NCBI RefSeq assembly: GCF_033568475.1
Contig: NW_027331831.1
Span: 14,942,001-15,006,000 of the forward strand
From: Henckelia pumila
Lineage: Eukaryota; Streptophyta; Magnoliopsida; Lamiales; Gesneriaceae
Length of the DNA stretch: 64,000 bases
Direction: 5' to 3'
Shown here: piece after piece, positions 1 to 12,400 of the stretch
Numbering within the stretch: position 1 is the stretch's first letter
Layout of the letters: each line of letters starts with the position of its first letter
Translations under genes and position numbers: made by a program
The notes under the pieces: generated by a model
What the model was told of the DNA's origin: nothing
What the model saw: only the letters and a program-made list of their open reading frames with translations
Databases searched by the model: none

Positions 1-2483
1 ATACTTAGCATCGCTTCCCACTTTGTCCTTTTGTGCCTGAGAAAATTCAGAGGAAAACCCATTAGTAACGAAATAATTCACAATATTCGCATACCAGGGT
101 AATTCTGTGCTTGCTGAAAACAGTTGCTCATCAGGAAATTCTTCTCGCAAGCTCAGCTCCTCATCAATATGACTTAGACGGCTTAAGTGGCCAGCGACTC
201 GATTCTCCGTTCCTCTTTTGTCCTTGATTTCCACATCGAATTTGTTCAAGAGTAGTATCCATATTATTAGCATTGGTTTCGCCTCCTTCTTTGCCATCAA
301 AAAACGAAGGGCTGCATGATCAGAATAAACAATGACTTTAGCACCAAGTAAATAAGAACGAAATTTTTCTAACGCAAAAACTATAGCTAAGAGCTCTTTC
401 TCAGTTTGTTGGTCATCGTTCAAAATACACAAAGCGTAGTAGATAGCATGCGATGTTTTTCCAACTTTCTGGCCCAAAACCGCTCCTACAGCATAGTCGC
501 TGGCATCACACATGATTTCAAATGGTTTGCTCCAGTCCGGTGTTTGGATGATTGGTGCAGATGTCAATGAGTCCTTAAGTTTGTCAAAAGATTTTTTGCA
601 TGGTTCATCAAACTCAAACGGGACATCTTTCTGCAACAGTTTGCACATAGGGGCTGCGATCTTGGCAAAGTTCTGAATGTATCTCCTGTAAAAACCTGCA
701 TGGCCGAGAAAAATCGCACTTCCCGCACACTTGCGGGGTAAGGTAGAGACTGAATAATATTGATTTTAGCTTTATCTACCTCTATCCCCTTAGATGAGAC
801 GACATGACCCAAAACAATACCTTGCCCAACCATAAGATGACATTTTTCAGAATTTAGAACTAGGTTGGTTTCGACACACCGCTTTAGGACTAGAGCAAGA
901 TGAGACAAGCATTTTTCGAATGAATCACCATAGACAGTAAAATCATCCATAAAAACCTCTAAGATATGCTCAATGTAGTCAGAAAAAATGCTAACCATAC
1001 ACCGTTGGAATGTGGCTGGTGCATTATAGAGTCCAAAGGGCATGCGCCGATATGCAAAGGTTTCGAATAGGTAAGTGAACGTCGTCTTCTCCTGATCTTC
1101 TGGCGCAATCAAAATTTGAAAATAACCAGAATAACCGTCAAGAAAATAATAGTAAGAATGACATGATAACCTTTCAATCATTTGATCAATAAAGGGTAAA
1201 GGGAAGTGGTCCTTTCGGATTCCAGCATTCAACTTCCTGTAATCTATACAAACCCTCCACCCATTTTGAATTCGGGTGGGAACCAACTCGTCATCCTTGT
1301 TCTTTACCACAGTAATCCCGGTTTTCTTGGGTACCACTTGGACCGTACTAACTCACTGACTGTCAGAAATCGGGTAGATGACTCCAACTTCAAGAAGTTT
1401 CAGAATTTCAGCCTTCACCACATCCATCATAGGTGGGTTTAACTTTCTCTGTGGCTGACGCGAGGGATTCGCTCCTTTCTCCATTAAAATCCTATGCATG
1501 CACGTAGAAGGGCTGATTACCTTGATATATGCTATGGTCCACCCAATAGCAGTTTTGTGCTCCCTTAGAAATTTGACTAATTGTTCCTCTTGTTCGGCTT
1601 CCAAACTGTTGGAGATAATGACTGGTAATGTTTCTCCTTCTCCAAGGAAAACATACTTAAGATGTTTGGGAAGCGTCTTCAGTTCAACAACTGGTGCCTG
1701 CAAAATAGATGGGAGGCGCCGAGTATTAGAAATAGGTAAAGATAAATAAGAAACATTACCTGGCTGAAGTAGCTCAGGAGCATTGTTCAGAATGTTCTCA
1801 ATTTTTTGTACTTCGTCACTTCGTCCAATTACATCCTCATCCTGATGAAGGGATGCAATAATAGCCACCTCTAGCTCATCTTTTTCTGCATTCTCACAAT
1901 AATCTTGTGCCAAGTAATCCACAATATCAACAGAATATACACAATCATCACTGTCAGGAAATTTTATGGCATCATAAATATTGAATTTCACAACCTCTCC
2001 ATCAAATTCCATGGTGAGTGTGCCACTGTGAACATCAATTTTTGTCATAGAAGTTTTCAAGAATGGTTTGCCTAACAGAATAGGAATATTGTGATCACCG
2101 TTTTCCATGTCGAGCACATAAAAATACGCAGAAAATACTAAGTTATTCACTTGCACTAACACATCTTCTACTATTCCCCTAGGGTATGCATTAGACCTAT
2201 CAGCTAACTGTATAATAATTCCAGTTTTATTCAAAGGACCAAGTTTCAAGGACGCGTAAATAGAGTATGACATAACATTGATCGATGCTCCTAGATCTAA
2301 CATGGTCTTCTCAAGTCTAACATTCCCTATAGTGCATGGAATAAAAAACATACATGGATCCTTGCACTTTGAAGGTAATTTTCGTTGGATCACAGTAGAT
2401 ACATTCTCACCTAACTCCACTTTTTGACAACCCTTCAGTGTCTGTTTCCTTTTTGTTGTGCCCAATTCTTTCAAAAACTTCAC
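1..2483 (-). pseudogene. Gypsy pol remnant: protease, reverse transcriptase, RNase H (partial)
   Basis: Read from 2483 down. The protease region carries the retroviral-type aspartate motif as DLGAS rather than the usual D(T/S)G-A. RT follows, with a [13 protein letters not shown] block (VCIDYRKLN) and the catalytic FMDD at roughly 930-945. RNase H-like sequence continues to base 1. Protease and RT are in one frame, split by a single TGG-to-TGA change near 1350 (compare the tryptophan codon at 47062 in the plus-strand copy). After the RT palm domain the frame shifts near 720. The remaining thumb and RNase H sequence, including an RG-E-NR-AGHLS-like end near 180-240, lies in another frame. Non-functional; integrase is outside the window. 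Confidence 0.88.
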
Positions 2484-4151
2484 GTATCGAATACCTTCTT
2501 AATAGTATCTAGCAATGGAATGTTCTCCTCACATCTACAAAAAGTCTCATAAAGTTCATTTATCCCTTCATCTTTTCTAGACTCCTTAAGTGCTAAGGGA
2601 AAAGGGGCAACAAGCTTATATTCAGAAAGGGGAGGAAACTTACCTCTTGGCACTTCTTCCTTGGATGTTTCTCCATCATTCGCCTTTGATTCTTCTTGTA
2701 GCTTCTCCTTGGGCGAAGCATCAACTTCTTTCTCCTTGACCTTCAACTCCTTCCCATTCCTTAGAGTATAATGGCACTTGCGTTCTCTCTTGGGTTTGGA
2801 ATTGTTTGGGATGGCAAAGCGTTGGAATGATGTGCTTCCAACTTATTGATTGCGGTGGCGAGCTGTCCCATCTGGGTATTGAAGTTCTAGATGCTTGCTC
2901 TTGTTTCCTATTGAAAAGTTACAGTATTATTAGCAATTTCTTAACAATATTTTCAAGAAACTCACATGGCGCTGGGATCTGAGGACGCTGCTGTGGTGGA
3001 GGATACGGTGGCCTATAAGCTTGATTGTGTTGTGGTGCCTGAGGTCCAGGTTGATTTTCCTAAGGGTTTCCATATCTTAGATTTGGATGATCCGTCCAAC
3101 AAGGATTGTATGTGTTGGAATATGGATCATACTTCCGCTATGGTGGTCCAGGAAATCCGCCAGTAGCATTAACCTGTTCGACCGATTCCTCTTGAAGAGT
3201 GGGACACATATCAGTGGCGTGTCCCATTGCAGTGCAGATACCACATGCCTTTGCAGTTTTTTCATTCCCTACAGCCATTTGACGCACAAGAGACGTCAAT
3301 TCAATCAATTGTTGCTCAAGGGAAGAGACATTTATCTCATTGTTTTTCCTTGGTACATGATCATTCCTGTTGGTGCCAAATTTTTTAGAATTGACAGCCA
3401 TGTTCTCAATTAAATTCCTCGCTTGTACCGAAGTTTTATCCAAAAAAACTTCTCCACTGGCCGCATTTATCATATTCCTGTCATGAGGCAGCAAACCTTC
3501 ATAGAAAAATTGAATTAATTGATTTTCACTTATCTGATGTTGTGGACAGCTAGCACAAAGCTTTTTGAACCGCTCCCAGTATTCATGAAGTGATTCCCCT
3601 GTGTATTTCTTTATCCCATAGATTTCCTTCCTAATATTTGCGGCTCTAGAAGCTGGGAATTACTTCTCTAGAAAAATTATTTTCATCTCAGTCCAAGTCG
3701 TGATGGATACATAGGGTAAATAATACAGCCAGTCCTTAGCAGCACTCTTCAAAGAGAAAGGAAAGACTCTCAGTTGAATCTGCTCCTCTGTCACTCCATG
3801 GGGTTTCATACTTGTGCAAACCACATGAAATTCCATCAAGTGCTTGTTAGGGTCCTCACCTGCAAGACCATGAAAAGAAGGCAATAAGTAAATCAATCAA
3901 GATTTAAGTTCAAAAGTAGCATTATTTTCTAAAGTAGGAAAAGTAATGCATAAAGGTTGTTGATTGTGATCAGGAGTGTCCAATTGTCTAAGACTCAGAT
4001 TCGCGTTAGCAGCCATTTCTTCTTCAGGAATTTCTGTTCGAGTCATGTCCTCTTCCTGTTTCCTACGAAGTTCTCTCCTTTTCCTGTGCAAAGTCCTTTC
4101 GATCTCTGGGTCGTAGGGGAATTCTTCGTCGGAAGAGTCACCTGAAAGCAT
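2480..4151 (-). pseudogene. Gypsy gag remnant with zinc knuckle
   Basis: The likely start is the ATG at 4149-4151 (MLSGDS), just after a pyrimidine-rich leader. The capsid-like domain (LLPSFHGLAGEDPNKHL) is at 3660-3890 and is cut by a Gly-to-TGA stop near 3897. A CCHC zinc knuckle (CGIC, then H and C) lies near 3200-3250. The linker towards protease (about 2480-2900) is lysine- and glutamate-rich. Several stops and frame changes break the reading frame, notably near 3660 and between 2750 and 3140. In an active element this would be the nucleocapsid polyprotein that packages the RNA. Confidence 0.8.
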
Positions 4152-4252
4152 GAACAACAGAGAAAACTAGAAACAAAGAAAAGAAGACAAGAGTGAGAAA
4201 AAAATAAAAAGAAAAAGAAAAAGAAAAAGAACACAATAAATTAAACACCGTT

Positions 4253-4269
4253 CTCCGGCAGCGGCACCA
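4253..4269 (-). other. Primer binding site, tRNA-Asp type (decayed)
   Basis: The minus strand reads TGGTGCCGCTGCCGGAG. This differs at three positions from TGGCGCCGTTGCCGGGG, the complement of the 3' end of plant tRNA-Asp, which is present unmutated at 44165 in the sister copy. It lies 5 bp inside the LTR end, as expected for a minus-strand primer site. Confidence 0.75.
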
Positions 4270-4274
4270 AAATT

Positions 4275-5664
4275 TGGTAGAGCTAATTCGTGTCACGCCC
4301 AACTATCCAACTCAATCAGACAACCAAATATATGTAGTAGTGTTAGTAGGGATCGTTCCCACGAGAAAAGTGAAATTTAATGTGTTCTAAAATAAAATAA
4401 AGGTGGTTTTGAGTTTGAGATTAACTACTAAAATTTAAAAATAATATTTAATGAAATTATTAACAACTATCATGCAAGATTAAATTATAACTGAAGAATT
4501 CACTGAGAAACAAGCCTTGGTATAGGTCGACTATACCCTTGATATCATTCATTCAATCATCGATTTTCTAGAAATAATTAATCCTATCAAATATTCATCA
4601 TTGAAAATTAAATTCATGTTTCACCTTAATTCTAGTTAATTAGACACCAGCGTTCTAGATAATCTTTACCAATAAATCAACCCGGATACCAGCGATCTAG
4701 ATTTAAATTTAAGGTAGCATTCAAATGAGTAAAAATAATTAATCTAGACAACACAAATACCAACGATTATATTTAACATAGTCAATTGTTGTTCCTACGA
4801 TTTAACAAATTCACCAGCAGAAAATATTAAACGTAGTTGCTTCGCAAATTAGATGGTTCAAACAATTATGGATTTGAATTCTAATTTAGCATTAGATTGT
4901 AAAGAAAAATCTTAAGATGGTCAATCTAAAAATCTCACATACAAGCATAGAATAAACCAGAACAACTTTTGATACTCAATAAGGATTAAACATTGAAAAA
5001 TTCGAATCTTATGAATAAACTAATCAAGGACTTGTCTTCCTCAACCAAGTTCTAAAGTTTAGCTACAACGATTCATGAAAAACCAAAGAAAAATCAAAAG
5101 AAAAGAAGAAATTGTAATAAAAATATAGAACACAAAACCTAGCCTCCAAAGAGAGATTCAAAGTCTGATAATAATCTCTAAAAAATGGAATAAAAAACCT
5201 ATTAAAAGTATAGAGTCCAAAATAAAATAGTTTCCATAATTAAAAATTCCTTCCCGAACAGCATCTCGCGCTCGATCGGTAAACATTGGCCGATCGAGAG
5301 CGAGAAAAAAAATGCGATCCTACTGTTTTGCAAATATATTGCGGCCACTCGATCGGTAAGATGTTGCGGATCGAGCGGTAGAAAATTTCATCGCCTACTA
5401 TTTTCAACTTCACATGACCCGCTTGATCGGTAGAAGTTGGCAGATCGAGCGGTCCTCTTTTCTTCAAAATCTTTTCAGCCTTTCTCTTGCTCCATAGTTC
5501 CGTCCATGCGTCCGCCAAAATGCAAGACCTACACAACAAATCGGGAAACAGATTATGCAGACACAAAATATGAAATACGAACAAAATACGAAATTAAAAC
5601 ACATAAACGGATGCAAAACAACAACTAAATGACATTAAAATATGCAACAAAAACACAACTATCA
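4275..5664 (-). repeat. 5' LTR of the Athila-like element (1390 bp)
   Basis: On the minus strand it starts TGATAGTTGTGT (at 5664) and ends GCTCTACCA (at 4275), TG...CA boundaries. The same ends and length are found at 42774-44159. It contains three GATCGAGC hairpins (5265-5454). It abuts foreign copia-type sequence at 5665. Confidence 0.88.
5265..5454. repeat. Three tandem GATCGAGC hairpins inside the LTR
   Basis: Three imperfect stem-loops at 5265-5304, 5345-5378 and 5416-5454. Each has an arm of the CTCGATCGG type, a short loop of about 10 bases and a complementary GATCGAGCG-type arm. In the first, 14 of 15 arm bases pair. Three hairpins recur at the equivalent place in the plus-strand LTR (42982-43018, 43057-43095, 43131-43171). 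Confidence 0.8.
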
Positions 5665-6113
5665 ATAACCAAAATTCAGATAATATTGCGGAGTTCCGGC
5701 ACACTGTACTGGACAAAATTACTGAATTATCATCTATTGTTAAGCACTTGCACCATGTTCAACTGTGAGCAGATCATGATATTATCCGTAGAATATAATT
5801 GATAGTGCTCAAGCATCAAATGAAGAAATATTTCAGCAACTCGCAGACACATTTGGTACCCAGCTCACTTTTATATTAGATATTTTTTATGAAGCTGGTG
5901 ATGCCAAAAGGGGAAAAGGGAGATCCTTCAAAAGTCAAAGGGAAGAAATATAAGAACTAAAAAGACTAGACAAAATTTTCTTGATATCAGTTCAAATCCT
6001 GCACAAAGACTTTTAATTTATCTATGAAAGGAATTTTGATATGCACTCTTTGGTATTCCGTCTACATATTGCAAAGAACAACTTGGTTTTGACATCACCA
6101 AAAAGGAAGAAAT
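5665..6113 (+). mobile_element. 3' internal remnant of a SIRE/Maximus-like copia element
   Basis: Non-coding-looking sequence immediately upstream of a copia-type LTR. It includes purine-rich tracts near 5905-5925 and 6100-6113, the last of which could be the polypurine tract before the LTR. No intact reading frame is left. The left side is cut by the outer edge of the Athila-like LTR at 5664. The clade is inferred from the LTR style only. Confidence 0.5.
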
Positions 6114-7238
6114 TGTTGGTGATTAAATAAAAGTTTTGATGATTAATTAAAAGAGAACATATCAAATAAAATCAAGAATACATCTTTGATAAGATATTCT
6201 TAAATGAAGACAAGAAATAAAATCAGATCAGATAAATGGTATTTGCTTCCAGATCAAGTTATCGAAACTCGTCAAATTTGATCTTATGGATAACAGATCA
6301 ATACACAAGGCTAGATCAAAGTTACCGTGACAGAAACAAAATTTATCTACATATATTCTCAGATCAATTTTCAAGCACAGATCAAAAGTCATCCTCAAAA
6401 GAACAAGCCAGATAGAACATATCAAACTCTTAGAAGACCCGATCAATCAAAGAAAACCAAATCGATTGACTCCTAGACAAACATAACAAGATCAGTTGCC
6501 TTTGTCTGCAAGAAGTCGTTGTGCTATAGCTAAGGAAATAAATGAAGAAGACCGTTGCCAAATACATTTCTGAAAGTCAAAATCTGAGAGCAAATTTAGG
6601 GAAGCTAACCGACTACTTTTGAAGGTTATAAAAATTTGAAGATTTAATTTCAAACATAGACGATTGCACATATCAATCGAAAAAGAGCAAAAACTTCAAA
6701 TCCTTCAATATCTAACTCACAAACACCGTATCAGAGCTTTGAAGCTTAGAGTTAGAAAAGCTCCCTACAACTACCAGATCAAACCAAGCCAAAGCTTCTT
6801 TGATATATCAGATCAACTTGTCGAAGCTTATATCTCGCAAATTAAATCTGTAACTCAAACAAATTTTGATCTGTATTGAGAGTGTGTACTAGGAGTTCTT
6901 GTTTAGGCCTCGAATAAATCCTAATTAAACCAGATTGAGTTTGTACAAGGAGTTGTATAAATCAAAGTTTTATAGTGAATCTTTCAGGAACACAAAATAA
7001 GGGGAGACGTAAGATATTAAACTCCGAACTTCCATAAAAAAATCTATTGCCTTACACTTTTACTTACTGGATTTACATTTGATCTGCCTTAAGTTTTCCA
7101 GTTCAATTCTGTGAGGAAGGTTCTTCCGCCTGATCTGATCAGATCTTTCGAACAAAATTACATTTTAAGCGAAAAAACATTCAATCTGCCTTAATTGTGT
7201 ATTCAACCCCCCCTTCTACACATATTTCTATCCTAACA
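6114..7238 (+). repeat. Copia-type LTR (1125 bp), SIRE/Maximus-like
   Basis: Starts TGTTGGTGATTAAAT after a purine-rich run and ends TTCTATCCTAACA, giving TG...CA boundaries. The long 3' half (GTGTACTAGGAGTTC, TTGTACAAGGAGTTG) resembles the LTRs of long plant copia elements. No primer site follows at 7239, so this is the 3' LTR. The short open stretch at 6664-6879 lies inside the LTR and is not treated as a gene. Confidence 0.65.
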
Positions 7239-7659
7239 TAAGGTCAAATTTTTTATCTATAAATTTAAAATTTTCAATAATTAAAATTTCTCAAATCAAA
7301 ACATTGATATAGATTTTTTTGCATGTGTCAAGTATATATTATGTTAGATCTTAAATCTTAAATTTATTTCTAAATCAATAAAGTTAGAAATATCAATAAT
7401 TCAATTTCTACTTTTTTATTTTTTTCTATGTCTCATGTCAAATATTGATATAGATTTTTCTTACTTGCCATACATATAATTTGAATTGTTCTTAGGGACT
7501 AATAAAAAGTATTCTAAGCTTGAAGCAAGTTTGAGATTGTTTTTTCTGCTTTTACTTTTTTGTTAATGTTTTAAATTATAATTTGATATTTATATTCTAA
7601 AAAATTTGTCATATTTCACAATTGCTCTCAATTTGTATAATTTTTTGAAGATTTTTTAA

Positions 7660-7662
<3 letters not shown>

Positions 7663-7691
<29 letters not shown>
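7663..7691. repeat. (TA)n microsatellite
   Basis: About 14 uninterrupted TA units. Confidence 0.95.
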
Positions 7692-7694
<3 letters not shown>

Positions 7695-8034
7695 TTTTTA
7701 ACAATGTCAAATGAAATTCATAAAATTCTAACAATGTTTTATTAGAAGCATTTAATTTTTTTCAAAAATATTTGCTTATATATATATAATTTGTGTTTTT
7801 AGATTTTTTTATTTTTTGTGCATTTAAATAAATTTTTTGGTTTGTTTTTTTAATTAATATTATATAAATTTCATGCATTCATGTCATAAAAAAATCATTT
7901 TAAAAAAAGAATTTTTTTATAAAATACTCTCTTGATTAGATCATTACATATTTTCGGGAATATATCATTATATATTCAAATGATGTCTTATATATAATTT
8001 ATAGTTTTATTTTTAGTTCAATACAAATTGAGCT

Positions 8035-8642
8035 TTTAGACAGGCCGCTTCACACGCCACGACCCGCGGTCTGTTTGGGTTGGTCCGTTTAGATTTGACG
8101 GACCATAAAAACCCCGCCTCGCCTCGCCCTGCTCCGACGAAGGTTGCGGGCTAGGCGGGCCAACCAACCAAAATTTAAAAAATATAAAAAAAATTTAAAA
8201 AACAAAATTAGTATTTGAAATTGAAATTGAAAAAAATATATCAACAATGTTATACGATAACAAATAATAAATATCATAATCAAACAAATCATATAAAAAT
8301 TTAATATTAACTATTATATTTGGATAAAAATCATACTCCAAAATAATATGAATAATATAAATAAACATGTAACCATAAAAATAATAATGTATGATATTAA
8401 AAATCTATCAAATACTAATTGTAAATCACATTATTTTAAAACTAAATGTTTTTATGTCCATAATTCAAAAGGAAAAAAAGAAAATTAAAAATTCATATTT
8501 TGAAAAATAGCCTGGCCAGCCTCAAACCGCGACCTGTTTAGGCCCGCTTTTTAACGGGTCAGTAAAACCCTAATCCGACCTCCATTTTTTCATGGCGGGA
8601 TGGGCTGATCCGACGTACCCGACTCGTTTTGACGACTCTAAA
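8035..8642. mobile_element. Possible non-autonomous transposon with GC-rich ends
   Basis: Two GC-rich blocks (about 8040-8165 and 8510-8640) flank an AT-rich middle in otherwise AT-rich DNA. Both contain motifs of the GGCGGGC and GACCTGTTTAGGCCCG kind. The ends (TTTTAGACAGGCC and, reversed, TTTAGAGTCGTC) are only loosely related, and I see no clear target duplication. Confidence 0.3.
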
Positions 8643-9133
8643 TACAAGTGAAATGAATAATGCATTAAAACGATTTTATTTATAACTTAATTAAAATGTC
8701 ACAAAGAATGCCACTTATTATTTCATAAAAAAATAGTGAGCAGTCATAAAAAAATTGATTGCTCCATCCTAATTAGAAACTTTTTTTCTTTGCATTATAG
8801 GAATTTTACTATAATTATAAATTTTAAAAACATGAAAAAAGTTTAAAATTTCAATGTTTCGATATCGAACACCTCATATTCGAAGATCCGAACTCCAACT
8901 TTTTTTTCTTTTTTTTCCGCAAATAACAATAAGAAAAATGGAGTAGTCTTTAATATATGAAAGTCACAATTGTGTTAAACTCAAATAAAAATCGAATCAA
9001 AATCAAAGTTTACAAATGTCACACTTTTTAAACTTGTTATTCTAAGTTTCCACTTTCTACAAAATGGGTTGAATGCACCAATTCAAATACTCTCGCTATC
9101 CCCCGTGTGTGTGAATGTATTACTTACATACAT

Positions 9134-9142
9134 TATATATAT
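9134..9142 (+). promoter_or_regulatory. Candidate TATA box of the katanin p80 gene
   Basis: TATATATAT about 340 bp upstream of the start codon, followed by a pyrimidine-rich, less AT-rich stretch that suits a 5' UTR (about 9170-9480). Several short upstream ATGs lie in this leader. The transcription start is not determined. Confidence 0.35.
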
Positions 9143-9480
9143 GCCCAAAATACTTCAACCAAACGCACCTAAATTCAAATATCTGTCTACATTTCAATCT
9201 TCCTCCTCACCAAAACCCCTCCAAATTCTTCCAATCTGCTCGCTGTTTTGGAAATCGGAATCCAAGACTCTGTGCAAAGTCTTCCGACGTGAAGTGAAGG
9301 AGTCGAAGGAATGTGAATGGGGGCTAGTGCATTTTGGATCTGGAGCAGATGAGTCCAGGGTCCCATCTACAGCATAAGTCTCCAGTTGATCAAGTGGTAT
9401 TTCTGGGCTAGGTTTTTCTGTTCTTTTCTGTTTTCTATTTCATAATTTTTTGTGGGGGTTGGCATATCGGGGGTTCCGCA

Positions 9481-12400
9481 ATGACGACCACAGCCAAACG
9501 AGCTTACAAGCTACGTATCCTTTTTTACTCCAGTTGATTGTCTTTGTTCTTTAATGGGATTTGATTTGGAAGGGAAATGTAGCATGATGTGGTGATATGG
9601 TTGGATCTGGTACCCTTTTTTATTTTTCCTTTTTTTTTTTTTGGTAATGGATATTTTTAGCTGCCGTGGCTGCTTATTCCATCTATATGCATTTTGCTTT
9701 TGTTCGTTAACACTGTTATTTGTTCATCAGTCTAGCATGATCTTTGGCGCGTAATTAACAAGTAAGCTTAAAGCTTTTGTGATTAAGAGCTCTGGTTATG
9801 TGGGATTTTGTGAACTGCAAAAAATTTGATAGTTATAAGTTGAAAGTGTAATTGAGTTAAAATCCGACTTCCAGTTATATCACGCTACTGTTGCCTACTT
9901 TGTTCTAGAGAAGATGTGCACAACACACGATAGCAGAAGTTCTTGTTGATATTTTGAGTGCAGAAATTATGTATATGAAAATGAAACTGGCAATCGTGAC
10001 CTAATAAGTTATGGTTCACACACTATGTTAACTTTAGACAATGGTATATCTAAGTGTTGGTCGGTAATTTTTTCTTTTGTTTTATTTGAGCTTGTGAGTT
10101 CAGCGGGGGGCCCCAAGCCCTCAAGCAGAGTTTTAACGAGTATGTTGAGATTAGTAGTTAACACCGTACATATGGTTCAGCTGATTTAATGACAATCTAA
10201 GAACATCTAATAAAAATCACTATGAATTAATGTTTGCTGAAAAGATAATAAGTATAGAGATTGCTGCCTTCCAAACTGAATTAACAAATAATCTCACTGG
10301 TAACAGTCCAGTAGAGAGTTGATTTTTGATGATGGTACAAACGACACTATCAATAGCCGGGCCCATCTTTGAATTTCCAAGATTTTTGAAACTGTTTGTG
10401 GCCTCTGTTTTGTATGTTTCAGCTGTATACCTTATGAATGAGAAGTGGAGTTAAGGGAAAGTAAAAAGTGAAATGTTTGTTTGGCCCCTTGACTGTGTAT
10501 CATCTGATAGAGGAATTTGTAGCCCATACTTTAAGTGTGAACTGCCTAAAGATTGGGAAGAAATCATCAAGAGTTCTTGTGACTGGAGGAGAAGATCATA
10601 AGGTCAATCTTTGGGCTATTGGCAAGCCCAATGCCATACTGGTCAGTTCAGTTCTCACTTTCATTTTGTCTTCTCAGAGGCTTCCTATTTCTTCTATTCT
10701 ACTTTTTTGTGTTTCCATGAGTTGCATCATTTTGTCGCATCTCCTCTCCCAATTCAAAACCACTTGATCATACTTAAGTTCAGTGTATACATGGCTATGG
10801 GTGGGTAGTTCATGAACTATTTTTACAAAACACAGCATAGCTTTAGCCGATACTCCACTATTTCACAGGATTATTATTACTGTTTACGTTCTGACGAGTA
10901 AAACAGCTGTATAACTGATTATTGTTGAACTCCCTGATTTTATCTCACGTGGAGTTATATTCATGTTAAATTGCATAGAGTTTGTCGGGCCATACGAGTG
11001 GAATCGATTCAGTTAGCTTTGATACCACGGAGGTGTTGGTAGCTGCAGGTGCCGCGAGTGGTACAATCAAGCTTTGGGATTTGGAGGAGGCGAAGAGTAA
11101 GCTTTCTGCAATCCAGTTTATTTGACGAAGTTGCGTTTTTATCCCTCCTTTTGAAAACAAACCATTGCTGTTGATTGTTTCCTCATGTTTCTGTTAGTCA
11201 TTCGCACTCTCACCGGTCATCGGTCCAATTGCATATCATTGGACTTTCACCCTTTTGGAGAGTTCTTTGCATCTGGATCTCTGGACACAAACTTAAAAAT
11301 ATGGGATATCCGTAGAAAAGGGTGTATACACACTTACAAGGGTCATACTCGAGGTGTAAATGTAATCAGGTTTTCACCCGACGGTAGATGGGTTGTATCA
11401 GGTGGAGAGGACAATTCTGTGAAGGTTAAGACTTAAGACTATTATCTCCCAATTTTCTTGTTTGTGCTTTTCCATTTAAATTTACCTTTTTTTGCTAATT
11501 AACCGAACAAGAAAGCATTTAATTTCCTTCATTTGACGAGATGTTAGATTTTTCTTTCTGCCGCCTAATTTGAGTTTCTGTCTTTTCTGTATGCTGTATC
11601 ATATTGGATAATATCCATTAGCATATATCAAGGGGTCGTTGTTGTGTGCTAACTCCATTAGCATATATCAAGGGGTCGTTGTGCGTATCTTAGTCATTGA
11701 CATTATTTGTTCTCTTTTTTCGTTTTTTGCCATATTTTTTTTTTCTAGCATGTCTTTACTGTGTGAAATCTCAAGATGTGCTACCTGTATATTGGTTGCA
11801 TTTTCTTCTCGTCGTTCCATTTATCAACCTGATTTTCTGATGTGGCAGCTATGGGACTTAACTGCCGGCAAGCTTTTGCATGATTTTAAAAGTCATGAGG
11901 GGCAAATTCAATGCATTGATTTCCATCCTCAGGAATATTTGCTGGCCACAGGTGGTTAAATCAATCTTTGAATTGCTAGATCTGCAAGTTTATGTAGTTT
12001 CGAGTGTTCTATATGTCAATCTCTTTGATTGCTAACATGTCCCGCTACATTACAGATATGATCACGAGTGAACTAATTGCCTTAATATTTTCTAAAACGG
12101 TGGATGTGTGATGTGTCAAAAGTGCTACTGATAGTCCTGAGATTATTGCTAGCAAGGACATGCTACAGGAGTTTTAATAAAACATATTTACTGAAGACAT
12201 CAATAATACCTCTGTTTGCAGGATATACTGTCCAATTCCTTTCCGTTTCTTAAAATTTTAGTGTCATTTCTTCAGAACTTGTTAAGAGAATGCAACTTTG
12301 AATGCAAGATCTCCACTTTCCTTTAGGATAGGGGGTCCTTTTCTTAATAGAATATTAATTTTTGATTTTAAGTTGATCATGCGAAGAAATAGGCAGTGAC

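Larger units (their letters stand above)
1..5664 (-). mobile_element. Athila-like Ty3/gypsy retrotransposon, 5' part, decayed
   Basis: On the minus strand the order is 5' LTR (4275-5664), primer binding site, gag remnants, protease, reverse transcriptase and RNase H, cut by the window start before integrase. The order and protein motifs match Ty3/gypsy elements. The RT wording and the tRNA-Asp-type primer site point to the Athila-like group. A second, inverted copy of the same family lies at 42774-49308: the two LTRs have nearly the same length (1390 and 1386 bp) and the same ends. The coding region has stops and a frameshift, so this copy is not autonomous. It abuts copia sequence at 5665, as if it had inserted into that element. 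Confidence 0.9.
7239..9050. other. AT-rich intergenic region
   Basis: No gene is supported. It holds long A/T runs, a TA microsatellite (7663-7691) and one GC-richer block at about 8035-8642 that may be a non-autonomous transposon. It ends in the upstream region of the katanin gene. Confidence 0.6.

Noticed and set aside
6664-6879. 71-codon open frame on the plus strand
   Set aside because: It lies fully inside a copia LTR and shows no protein family features.
9069-9377. 102-codon open frame upstream of the katanin start
   Set aside because: It falls in the probable 5' UTR, is not in frame with exon 1 and has no recognisable domain; at most an upstream ORF.
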